Shown here: in pieces, positions 1-5,058 of the stretch | Numbering within the stretch: the first letter of the stretch is position 1 | How the letters are laid out: each line of letters opens with the position of its first letter | Source of the DNA: Gammaproteobacteria bacterium | Lineage (GTDB): Bacteria > Pseudomonadota > Gammaproteobacteria > PS1 > Pseudothioglobaceae | Reading direction: 5' to 3' | DNA: 15,562 nt | Assembly (NCBI GenBank): GCA_024280535.1 | Contig: JAJRPY010000089.1 | Location: forward strand, 1 to 15,562 | The notes under the pieces: model-generated | What the model was told of the DNA's origin: nothing | The model's database searches: none | Seen by the model: only the letters and a program-made list of their open reading frames with translations | Made by a program: the position numbers and the translations under genes

Positions 1-74
1 AGGCTAGTTTTTTGGTTTTTGGAGAGAATATGAGGATAATGGAAAATATTTTTTTGAAAAACTGTAAAAATTGA
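1..74 (+). CDS. Possible 3' end of an upstream gene (partial)
   Basis: The reading frame starting at base 3 is open from the window edge to a TGA at 72-74, giving about 23 residues ending in FLKNCKN. A second frame (from base 1) is also open, to a TGA at 31-33, so the frame is uncertain. A Shine-Dalgarno-like GGGGTGG at 80-86 follows the TGA at 74 and precedes an ATG at 92, which looks like an operon junction. The fragment is too short to assign to a family. Confidence 0.25.
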   Translation, partial: ASFLVFGENMRIMENIFLKNCKN

Positions 75-91
75 AATTAGGGGTGGGAATT

Positions 92-154
92 ATGGATTAT
101 GCAAAGCTCTCTAATAGTGAGATTTTAAAAAATGAACAATGTGGACACAAGTGA
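92..154 (+). pseudogene. 20-codon ORF, probable frameshifted 5' end of the next gene
   Basis: ATG at 92 lies five bases after a good Shine-Dalgarno-like run (GGGGTGG, 80-86). It encodes about 20 residues beginning MDYAKLSNSEILKN before a TGA at 152-154. It overlaps the start of the following ORF (132), which lacks a comparable ribosome site. An A6 run sits at 127-132. Removing one A would join residues 1-13 of this ORF directly to the Met of the next one, giving one protein of about 164 residues. The true start of that protein may therefore be here, with the break due to mutation, slippage or a sequencing error. Seen: ribosome site, overlap, homopolymer. Inferred: the join. Confidence 0.35.
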
Positions 155-587
155 AAAAGGTTTTTTAGCAACAAAAAATAAAATTGAAAAATTTGGCGGA
201 ATTGAGATTAGTGAACACAAAGAAGGCAATAAAAAATATATTATATTTACATCAACTGACGGCAAAGAATTTAAAATAACAACAAGATCTAAAGCATCAG
301 GAACTTGGCAAACAAGTATTGAATACGGTAAAAAATGCCATGAAAAGATAGATGAACAAGAATACTGGGTTTTTGTTGATTTAGAAACAGAACCAAGTAT
401 TTTTTATAAATTTTATATTGTGCCTTTATGGTGGATTCAAAATGATATTTACACAGAACACGAAAAATATATAAATAAGCATGGTGGTGGTCGTAGAGAT
501 AATGATGATTCAAAACATCATAGCATTAAATTAAAAAGAATAGAAAAATGGCATAATAAATGGGAATTAATAGGATTAAAAGCCTAA
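132..587 (+). CDS. Hypothetical protein, AT-rich accessory gene
   Basis: A 151-residue, lysine-rich soluble protein with no signal peptide or membrane segment. I do not recognise the family with certainty. Visible elements are a central stretch KEFKITTRSKASGTWQTSI, an EYWVFVDL strand, FYIVPLWWI, a basic GGGRR segment and a C-terminal HHSIKLKRIEKWHNKWELIGL-like region rich in Trp and His. The order 'strand with K, then W, then aromatic VFVDL, then FYIVP' recalls small PD-(D/E)XK-like proteins found near restriction-modification genes. That is a weak resemblance, not an assignment. The ATG at 132 has only a poor ribosome site; the better start may be ATG 92 in another frame. Base composition is clearly more AT-rich than the feo and gyrA regions, consistent with acquired DNA. 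Confidence 0.62.
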   Translation: MNNVDTSEKGFLATKNKIEKFGGIEISEHKEGNKKYIIFTSTDGKEFKITTRSKASGTWQTSIEYGKKCHEKIDEQEYWVFVDLETEPSIFYKFYIVPLWWIQNDIYTEHEKYINKHGGGRRDNDDSKHHSIKLKRIEKWHNKWELIGLKA

Positions 588-790
588 CAAACCATCCTCA
601 CTCAAGGATACAAAAGCAGATTGCTAATGTATCTGCTAAATTCAAGTGTTAGTCGTAAATTAAAGGGACTTTTTTGTTTAATAAAAGGGCGGTACATCCT
701 CCATTCTTGATTTTATTAAGAGATTAGAAAGTGAGTTTGTAGGGATGCTTCAAACGCTAACTTCAATTACAAATATTATTAAGAATACAC
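588..790. other. Intergenic stretch without a recognisable gene
   Basis: No ORF with a plausible start and ribosome site is seen on either strand. A frame open to a TAA at 835-837 runs through this stretch, but it lacks a start with a ribosome site and overlaps the feo promoter, so I read it as chance. A short perfect dyad (AGCAGAT at 615-621 and ATCTGCT at 631-637, nine-base loop) is present without a following T run. It may be a weak structure after the preceding gene. Confidence 0.4.
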
Positions 791-819
791 TTGACCTTGT
801 AAATGATAATAGGTATCAT
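791..819 (+). promoter_or_regulatory. Sigma-70-type promoter of the feo operon
   Basis: TTGACC at 791-796 (5/6 to consensus -35), a 17-base spacer and TATCAT at 814-819 (5/6 to consensus -10) predict transcription from about 826. The first ORF behind it starts at 859, giving a leader of roughly 33 bases. The match and spacing are good for such an AT-rich sequence, and the Fur-like palindrome overlapping it supports it being the feo promoter. Confidence 0.7.
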
Positions 820-821
820 TT
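801..821. promoter_or_regulatory. Fur box (ferric uptake regulator operator)
   Basis: AAATGATA (801-808) and TATCATTT (814-821) are perfect reverse complements separated by ATAGG. The core ATGATAAT resembles the repeated GATAAT hexamers of the classical Fur box. It covers half of the spacer and the whole -10 hexamer of the feo promoter, so a bound Fe(II)-Fur would block RNA polymerase. Fur control of feo operons is well established in Gammaproteobacteria; binding here is inferred from sequence. Confidence 0.75.
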
Positions 822-858
822 GCGTTTTGTTGATTAATTTTACTAAAAGGAATAATAA

Positions 859-933
859 ATGATTCGGTTTCTAGGTTTTATGGGTTTTGGCGTGGGGCTA
901 GAGATGCTTTTATTGGCTAAGGATGAGGAATAG
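859..933 (+). CDS. 24-residue hydrophobic peptide ORF leading the feo operon
   Basis: ATG at 859 follows AAGGA (847-851) at a good spacing of seven bases and is the first ORF behind the Fur-controlled promoter. The peptide starts MIRFLGFMGFGVGLEML and ends in charged KDEE. Residues 3-19 are hydrophobic with glycines spaced like a helix-packing (glycine-zipper) motif, followed by an acidic tail, so a single-membrane-span small protein is plausible. Its TAG (931-933) overlaps a GTG and abuts the ATG of feoA, so translation is probably coupled. It could be a real Feo accessory peptide or only a translated leader. I know no named family for it. FeoC of enterobacteria is larger, soluble and placed after feoB, so this is not FeoC. 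Confidence 0.5.
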   Translation: MIRFLGFMGFGVGLEMLLLAKDEE

Positions 934-935
934 TG

Positions 936-1154
936 ATGAGATTATTATCAAATCAAAAAAGTGGATGCTGGTGCGAAATAGGCGAGATTGAATTGGCAGA
1001 TTCGAAAAAAATTAGGCTTTTGGGTTTGGGGATAAAATCTGGGTTGATGGTGTCTGTGCTTAGAAATCGGGGAGGTGATATGGTTTTGGCGCTGGGGAAT
1101 GCGCGGGTGAGTGTGGGTAGGACGTTGGCGCAGTATATTGAGGTGAAGGGATGA
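936..1154 (+). CDS. feoA: Ferrous iron transport protein A (FeoA)
   Basis: A 72-residue protein with the SH3-like FeoA fold. It has the typical order of a short N-terminal strand pair, then RLLGLGIKSGLMVSVLRNRGGD (the usual 'RLxxLGxxxGxxVxVxxxxP' pattern), then MVLALGNARVSVGRTLAQYIEV at the C-terminus. FeoA is a small cytoplasmic partner of the FeoB iron transporter and is thought to bind or modulate it. A GTG at 933 lies in frame, but ATG 936 has better spacing from GAGGA (925-929), so I chose it. The gene overlaps feoB by four bases (ATGA at 1151-1154), the usual tight feoA-feoB coupling. Regulation is expected through the Fur box upstream. Confidence 0.93.
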   Translation: MRLLSNQKSGCWCEIGEIELADSKKIRLLGLGIKSGLMVSVLRNRGGDMVLALGNARVSVGRTLAQYIEVKG

Positions 1155-3328
1155 TATTTGAAAAAGTTGCATTAATTGGCAATCCAAATTCGGGGAAAAC
1201 AACGCTGTTTAATTTATTAACGGGGGCAAAGCAGCGTACTGGCAATTGGCCGGGGGTGACTGTTGAGCGTAAAGAAGGTGAATTTTGCGTGGCAAATCAG
1301 TCTTATAAAATCATTGATTTGCCGGGGGTTTATTCGATTAATGACAAAAACTCGTCATTGGATGAGCAAATTGCCAGGGATTTTGTGCTGGCGCATTCGG
1401 ATTATTTGTATTTTAATGTCGTGGATGGTTCGACCTTGGAGCGTGGGCTTTATTTAACAACACAACTAAGAGAATTGGGGATTAATGTGGTTGTTTTGCT
1501 GAATATGATGGACGTGGTGCGTAAGCGCGAAATGAATATTGATATTGAGGCATTGAAACGCGCTATGGGGTGTGAGGTTATGCCAATTTCCCTTAAAGAA
1601 ACGCTTGATTTTTCGGCATTGTCTCAGGCAATTGAGGGCTTTGAGCCTGTTGAGGCGTCGCTGATTGATGATTTAAATGAGGAGCAGGGCGTGGAGGATG
1701 GGACTCAGGCTGAGTTGTTGGCGGCAGAAAGTCGGTTTAATTATGCGAATAAAGTGGCCAATCAAATCATTCAGCATAATGCTAAATTTAAGCAAACTGT
1801 GTCGGATAAAGTGGATAAATGGGTGCTAGGGCGCTTTACTGGCGTGCCAATATTTTTGATGATGATGTATTTGTTGTTTTTGTTGAGTATTAATTTTGGC
1901 GGGGCGTTGATTGATTTTTTTGATATAGCGGTTGGGGTAATTTTTGTAGATGGTGTGGCAAATGTGCTGAATATGCTAGGTGCGCCTGAATTTTTGGTGG
2001 TTGTTATTGCGGATGGTGTGGGCGGTGGCATTCAAGTGGTGGCGACGTTTATCCCGATTATTGCAGCACTTTATTTGTTTTTAAGTCTGCTGGAAGAGGC
2101 GGGCTATATGGCAAGGGCAGCGTTTGTAATGGATCAGTTTATGCGTAGAATTGGGCTATCAGGTAAGGCGTTTATTCCGCTGATTGTTGGGTTTGGCTGC
2201 AATGTGCCGGGTATTATGGCGGCGAGGACGCTGGATACTCATCGGGAACGGGTGACTACGGTATTGATGTCGCCTTTTATGTCATGTGGCGCTAGGCTGA
2301 CGGTGTATGCGTTATTTGCGGCTGCATTTTTTCCGATTGGGGGGCAAAATATTGTATTTGCACTTTATGTGATTGGTATTGTGTTTGCTATTTTGACCGG
2401 ATTGTTGTTAAAGAAGGTGTTTAAAGGGGATGAGGCGGGTGATTTTTTAATGGAATTGCCGACTTATCAGCTGCCTGCTTTAAGGAATTTAATCATCAAT
2501 ACTTGGCATAAATTAAAGGGCTTTGTGTTGGGAGCAGGCAAGATTATTGTCTTTGTGGTGGTGATTATCAATGTGGTGAATAGTGTGGGCGTTGATGGCA
2601 GTTTTGGCAACCAAGATTCTAAGCATTCATTACTCAGCAAAGCCGCACAAACACTAACGCCATTATTCAAACCCATGGGCATTGAAGAAGACAATTGGCC
2701 AGCAACAGTGGGCATTGTCACTGGTATTCTTGCCAAAGAGGTGGTGGTCGGCACGCTGGATTCATTGTATTCCAGCATTGACACAGAATCAGCAGCAAGC
2801 AAAGAGGCAGCACCCGAATACAGTTTAATAGATGGTTTAATGCGCGCATTTGCCACTATTCCTGTTAATCTTGGCAATGCCTTACAAAATTTATCCGACC
2901 CATTAGGATTAGGCGTACTCAATGATATTGACAAACAAGCATCAGCCGCTAGCTCACAAGAAGTTTCCAGCACCACATTTGGTGCTATGGTGTCTCGCTT
3001 TGATGGCAAGATTGGGGCGTTTGCTTATTTGTTGTTTATTCTGCTATATTTCCCATGTGTCGCCGCATTTGGTGCAATGATTCGTGAAATTGGCAAAACT
3101 TGGGCGCTAACAGGTGCTTTATGGGCAACTGGTTTGGCGTATTTTTCTGCCACAGTTTTTTATCAAGTCGGCACCTTTGCTCGTCATCCAGGTAGTTCAT
3201 TATTATGGATTGGAGTATCGCTTACAATTTTGGCAGCGTCAGTGATGATGCTCGTGCATACGGGCAGAAAGGCGAATAATCAATCCATTCCAATTATCAC
3301 CGAATCCAGCTGCCGACATTGTAAATAG
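1151..3328 (+). CDS. feoB: Ferrous iron transporter FeoB
   Basis: A 725-residue inner-membrane Fe(II) transporter. The N-terminal G domain shows G1 GNPNSGKT (10-17), T37 in switch I, DLPG (56-59) and NMMD (118-121). A GDI-like helical region spans roughly 165-225 and polytopic membrane gates follow. Gate motifs with the conserved cysteines are seen: GFGCNVPGIMA (C350) and FMSCGARL (C379). The second motif continues TVY, where LPVY is usual, so a conserved proline is replaced by T384. A large soluble loop lies at about 480-610. The protein ends CRHCK, a C-terminal CxxC that could bind a metal. Length is close to the family norm (about 750-780). No feoC follows. Base usage shifts inside the gene: G-rich and C-poor on the plus strand to about 2590, C/A-rich from 2600 to 2990, then G-rich again. 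Confidence 0.98.
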   Translation: MIFEKVALIGNPNSGKTTLFNLLTGAKQRTGNWPGVTVERKEGEFCVANQSYKIIDLPGVYSINDKNSSLDEQIARDFVLAHSDYLYFNVVDGSTLERGLYLTTQLRELGINVVVLLNMMDVVRKREMNIDIEALKRAMGCEVMPISLKETLDFSALSQAIEGFEPVEASLIDDLNEEQGVEDGTQAELLAAESRFNYANKVANQIIQHNAKFKQTVSDKVDKWVLGRFTGVPIFLMMMYLLFLLSINFGGALIDFFDIAVGVIFVDGVANVLNMLGAPEFLVVVIADGVGGGIQVVATFIPIIAALYLFLSLLEEAGYMARAAFVMDQFMRRIGLSGKAFIPLIVGFGCNVPGIMAARTLDTHRERVTTVLMSPFMSCGARLTVYALFAAAFFPIGGQNIVFALYVIGIVFAILTGLLLKKVFKGDEAGDFLMELPTYQLPALRNLIINTWHKLKGFVLGAGKIIVFVVVIINVVNSVGVDGSFGNQDSKHSLLSKAAQTLTPLFKPMGIEEDNWPATVGIVTGILAKEVVVGTLDSLYSSIDTESAASKEAAPEYSLIDGLMRAFATIPVNLGNALQNLSDPLGLGVLNDIDKQASAASSQEVSSTTFGAMVSRFDGKIGAFAYLLFILLYFPCVAAFGAMIREIGKTWALTGALWATGLAYFSATVFYQVGTFARHPGSSLLWIGVSLTILAASVMMLVHTGRKANNQSIPIITESSCRHCK

Positions 3329-3361
3329 CGTACAACAATAAATAGGAATGATGAGCAAAAG

Positions 3362-3383
3362 GTGAGTTCAACTCATAAGCGCA
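3362..3383 (+). repeat. Left terminal inverted repeat of the IS30 remnant
   Basis: Read inwards it begins G-T-G-A-G-T-T-C and ends with the perfect 11-base block TCATAAGCGCA (3373-3383), which recurs inverted at 3713-3723. It sits just beyond the transposase stop. The same stretch lies inside an imperfect hairpin, 3348-3356 against 3379-3387 with an inner stem TGAGTT/AACTCA. No T run follows, so it is not a convincing intrinsic terminator for feoB. Confidence 0.62.
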
Positions 3384-3557
3384 TCATCTCCAATTGACGG
3401 GCGCGCCTACGCCAATCTTCTCAAAAAATACCTGGCAAGGTGTTTTAAATCCTAAACACTTTCTTGGTTTGGAATTGAGTTCATCAACAGCTATTTTAAC
3501 CGCATTGTAAGCAATATTGATATAATGCCTTGGTTCAAAGATTAATTGTTTGTGCAT
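3384..3557 (-). pseudogene. IS30-family transposase, internal deletion (N-terminus fused to C-terminus)
   Basis: The 57-residue product starts MHKQLIFEPRHYIN, like the N-terminus of IS30 transposases (MxYKQLTxxERYxI), and runs straight into DELNSKPRKCLGFKTPCQVF, the conserved end of the catalytic region in this family. Everything between, including the helix-turn-helix and most of the DDE core, is gone, yet the frame is kept. The start at 3557 is chosen because AGGTGG precedes it by a few bases and the protein match begins there; a longer ORF from 3626 would be non-homologous upstream. The product cannot be an active transposase. Confidence 0.72.
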
Positions 3558-3617
3558 AATCCACCTGTTTTCTAAGCAAGAACTGGTGATTATAAAATAC
3601 CAATTAATCTTTGAGCC
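3532..3617. repeat. Foldback (17-bp arms) around the transposase start
   Basis: Bases 3532-3548 and 3601-3617 are reverse complements: 14 perfect (3535-3548 with 3601-3614), then one G-T wobble and two more pairs. Between the arms, ATAATCCACC (3556-3565) and GGTGATTAT (3585-3593) pair with one bulge, prolonging the stem. In a minus-strand transcript crossing the element, the structure buries both the AGGTGG ribosome site and the ATG at 3557. Confidence 0.68.
3589..3594 (-). promoter_or_regulatory. Possible internal -10 box of the IS transposase
   Basis: On the minus strand TATAAT is a perfect -10 hexamer lying in the loop side of the foldback, placing a start near 3582, about 25 bases before the transposase ATG. 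No good -35 is visible, so the call is tentative. A transcript started here would lack the upstream arm (3601-3617) of the foldback. Confidence 0.35.
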
Positions 3618-3712
3618 TAAATTCAAAGATTGAAAGATTGAATGTGTTTTTTGTCTTTTGACTTGAGCTAAAGGGTCAACTAAAAAAACATTCTTGTGGT
3701 TAAACTAAGGGG

Positions 3713-3734
3713 TGCGCTTATGATGCGAATTTAC
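3713..3734 (-). repeat. Right terminal inverted repeat of the IS30 remnant
   Basis: TGCGCTTATGA (3713-3723) is the exact reverse complement of the left-end block. Over 22 bases the two ends match at 17 positions, including the outermost GT and a TTC block. This length and divergence are typical of IS30-type ends. Confidence 0.62.
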
Positions 3735-3750
3735 TAGATTTTAGTTTGCA

Positions 3751-4065
3751 TTAATCTAAATCATCCCCCCATATCAACGCTTCTTGTTTGGCTTTCCAGT
3801 AAGGGGAATGAAAATCTCTTGCCCAGATTTTAACGGCTCTACTGCCAGTGTCTTTGCGCCACATGGTTAATCGGGCGCAATCGACGGCTTTGCCGGTGCG
3901 CCATGCCCAGTTGACTTTTCTCATGCAGTCTCTGGCGTCGATGCATTTGGTGATGCCTGATCTGACGTCACCATCTGCGTCTGCTAATTTTTCAAATTCT
4001 AGGTAAATGGCTGAATATGCGTTTAAAGAGAATAAGGTTAGTATGATGAGTGTTATTTTTTTCAT
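3751..4065 (-). CDS. Small secreted hypothetical protein with three cysteines
   Basis: A 104-residue protein with a clear Sec signal peptide: MKK, a hydrophobic core ITLIILTLFSL, then NAYSA with likely cleavage after A19. The mature part is about 85 residues, rich in Trp, Asp, Arg and Lys. It carries C41, C47 and C63, so one disulphide with one spare cysteine is possible in the periplasm. No lipobox is present. I do not recognise a family. It is a single gene between the IS remnant and rnpB, divergent from rnpB. The ribosome site is weak (AGGAC about 11 bases before ATG). Its composition looks native rather than accessory. Confidence 0.68.
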   Translation of the reverse strand: MKKITLIILTLFSLNAYSAIYLEFEKLADADGDVRSGITKCIDARDCMRKVNWAWRTGKAVDCARLTMWRKDTGSRAVKIWARDFHSPYWKAKQEALIWGDDLD

Positions 4066-4099
4066 GGTGATGGGCAGTCCTGATTGAATGTATTGTTTA

Positions 4100-4129
4100 T
4101 TGTTATATCATAACATTATAATATAACAA
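4100..4129. repeat. AT-rich dyad between the secreted-protein gene and rnpB
   Basis: TTGTTATAT (4100-4108) and ATATAACAA (4121-4129) are perfect nine-base reverse complements with a 12-base centre that contains a minus-strand TATAAT (4115-4120). It lies upstream of both divergent genes and could be an operator, a minus-strand promoter region or an AT-rich upstream element for rnpB. In DNA this AT-rich, chance is also possible. Confidence 0.3.
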
Positions 4130-4148
4130 GCAGGGCTAATTATTCTTA

Positions 4149-4154
4149 TATAAT
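4149..4154 (+). promoter_or_regulatory. -10 box of rnpB
   Basis: A perfect TATAAT ends seven bases before the predicted first base of RNase P RNA (4162), which is the expected distance. No convincing -35 stands 16-18 bases upstream, but the preceding DNA is strongly AT-rich. Confidence 0.55.
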
Positions 4155-4161
4155 TAGTTGC

Positions 4162-4499
4162 GAAGTTGGTCGGATGGTCGCTGGTGGGGTTTCTTATCAG
4201 AGGAAAGTCCGGGCTCCATAGAGCAAAGTGCTAGCTAACGGCTAGGTATGGTGACATAACGGAAAGTGCTGCAGAGATTTAGACTACCCATTATTGGGCA
4301 AAGGTGAGAAGGTGTGGTAAGAGCGCACCGCGCAGTTGGTGACAACTGTGGCAAGGTAAACCCCACTTGGAGCAAGCTCAAATAGGCCACCCATGGTGCG
4401 GCTCGTACAAGGTGGCGGGTAGAGTGCTAAAGCGTATTGGCAACAATATGCGTAGATGAATGACCATCAACTACAGAACCCGGCTTATAGACCGACTTC
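4162..4499 (+). ncRNA. rnpB: RNase P RNA, bacterial class A
   Basis: The catalytic RNA of ribonuclease P, which removes 5' leaders from tRNA precursors. P1 is formed by 4162-4171 and 4490-4499 (ten pairs, one G-U). Conserved core blocks are present in order: AGAGGAAAGTCCGGGCTCC (4199-4217), GGTAAGAGCGCACCGCGC (around 4316-4334), the GGTAAACCCCAC stretch, GGAGCAAG, AAATAGG, then TAGATGAATGACC and ACAGAACCCGGCTTAT near the 3' end. These match the E. coli layout closely. At about 338 bases it is shorter than the E. coli RNA (377), mostly through a shortened P12-P14 part. A T8 run at 4505-4512 just behind P1 may help termination. Confidence 0.97.
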
Positions 4500-4684
4500 C
4501 CTTATTTTTTTTGCCATTAGGCAGAGGCTAAAATGTCTAGCGTGTATCAATAAAAGGCGGTGGCATTATTTTTGTAGGCAAGTTGGTTTGATTAAGCATG
4601 CAAAATTTATCATCTTGAACTTCGCCAGCAATTTTAAAGGGAGTAATTCAGGGTATAATCAATTTTTTTTTCATTTTTTTAACA
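4500..4684 (+). other. Spacer between rnpB and queD
   Basis: The stretch begins with a T8 run (4505-4512), probably the 3' processing or termination region of RNase P RNA. No gene with a ribosome site is seen; a long frame from 4456 crosses rnpB and is not real. The end is marked by two long T runs just before queD. Confidence 0.5.
4654..4659 (+). promoter_or_regulatory. Possible -10 box of the queD-folE2-aroG cluster
   Basis: A perfect TATAAT lies 25 bases before the queD ATG. Transcription would start near 4666 inside the T-rich leader. No clear -35 stands at the normal distance, so the call rests on the -10 and position alone. Confidence 0.4.
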
Positions 4685-5056
4685 ATGTTCGTTCTAAAAA
4701 TTGTTACAGACTTTGCGTCCGCGCACTCTTTAAGGGATTATCCGGGGGATTGCGCTCGCTTACATGGCCATAACTGGCAGGTGGAAATGCTGGTTGCTGC
4801 CAAAGAGCTGGATAAATCTGGCATGGCAATTGATTTTCGAGATATTAAAAAAAACACAAAAGCAGTAATTAAAAGGCTAGATCATCAGTATTTGAATGAT
4901 ATTGCACCTTTTGACAAACTTAACCCAACCGCTGAAAATATTGCCAAATATTTTTTTGAAGAGGTGGGTCAATTAATTAACACGAAGGATGTTCGAGTCA
5001 AAGAGGTAACCATTTGGGAAACCCTAAGAGCATCAGTCACTTACTCGGAGGATTAA
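4685..5056 (+). CDS. queD: 6-carboxy-5,6,7,8-tetrahydropterin synthase (QueD)
   Basis: A 123-residue enzyme of the PTPS/QueD family that turns dihydroneopterin triphosphate into 6-carboxytetrahydropterin, the first dedicated step to queuosine and other 7-deazaguanines. Zinc ligands H14, H27 and H29 (ASAH and RLHGHNW) are present. So are catalytic C23 in the GDCARLHGH motif, the D66-H67 pair, and E112 in the C-terminal TIWETLRA motif that binds the pterin. Length is normal for QueD (about 120). The start has no Shine-Dalgarno site and follows a T-rich leader, but the protein aligns from its first residues. folE2 starts two bases after the stop. FolE2 can supply its substrate, so the pair is functionally coherent. 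queE and queC are not in this window. Confidence 0.94.
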   Translation: MFVLKIVTDFASAHSLRDYPGDCARLHGHNWQVEMLVAAKELDKSGMAIDFRDIKKNTKAVIKRLDHQYLNDIAPFDKLNPTAENIAKYFFEEVGQLINTKDVRVKEVTIWETLRASVTYSED

Positions 5057-5058
5057 TC

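Larger units (their letters stand above)
3362..3734. mobile_element. Internally deleted IS30-family element (MITE-like remnant)
   Basis: About 373 bases bounded by 22-base imperfect terminal inverted repeats (17/22 identical). They enclose a minus-strand ORF in which the start of an IS30-type transposase is fused directly to its last ~40 residues. Full IS30 elements are roughly 1.0-1.2 kb with transposases above 300 residues, so most of the gene has been deleted. No clear target-site duplication is visible at the ends. The element lies between feoB and a minus-strand gene and interrupts neither. It cannot move by itself but could be mobilised by an intact relative elsewhere in the genome. Confidence 0.7.

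Noticed and set aside
615..637. Dyad AGCAGAT/ATCTGCT as a terminator of the first gene
   Set aside because: The stem is only seven pairs and no T run follows directly; kept only as a remark in the spacer entry.
2467..3009. 180-codon minus-strand ORF inside feoB
   Set aside because: It lies wholly opposite a well-supported gene, has low-complexity Ser/Pro/Thr content typical of antisense frames, and matches nothing.
3348..3387. Hairpin just behind feoB as an intrinsic terminator
   Set aside because: The stem (ATGATGaGC with GCgCATCAT) has a mismatch and no T run on either side, and it overlaps the IS left end.
4456..4773. 105-codon plus-strand ORF overlapping rnpB and queD
   Set aside because: Its first part is the conserved 3' end of RNase P RNA and its last part is queD in another frame; it has no ribosome site and no recognisable protein.
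5014..5058. Earlier in-frame ATG for folE2
   Set aside because: It lies inside queD with no ribosome site; ATG 5059 has GGAGGA and matches the family start.
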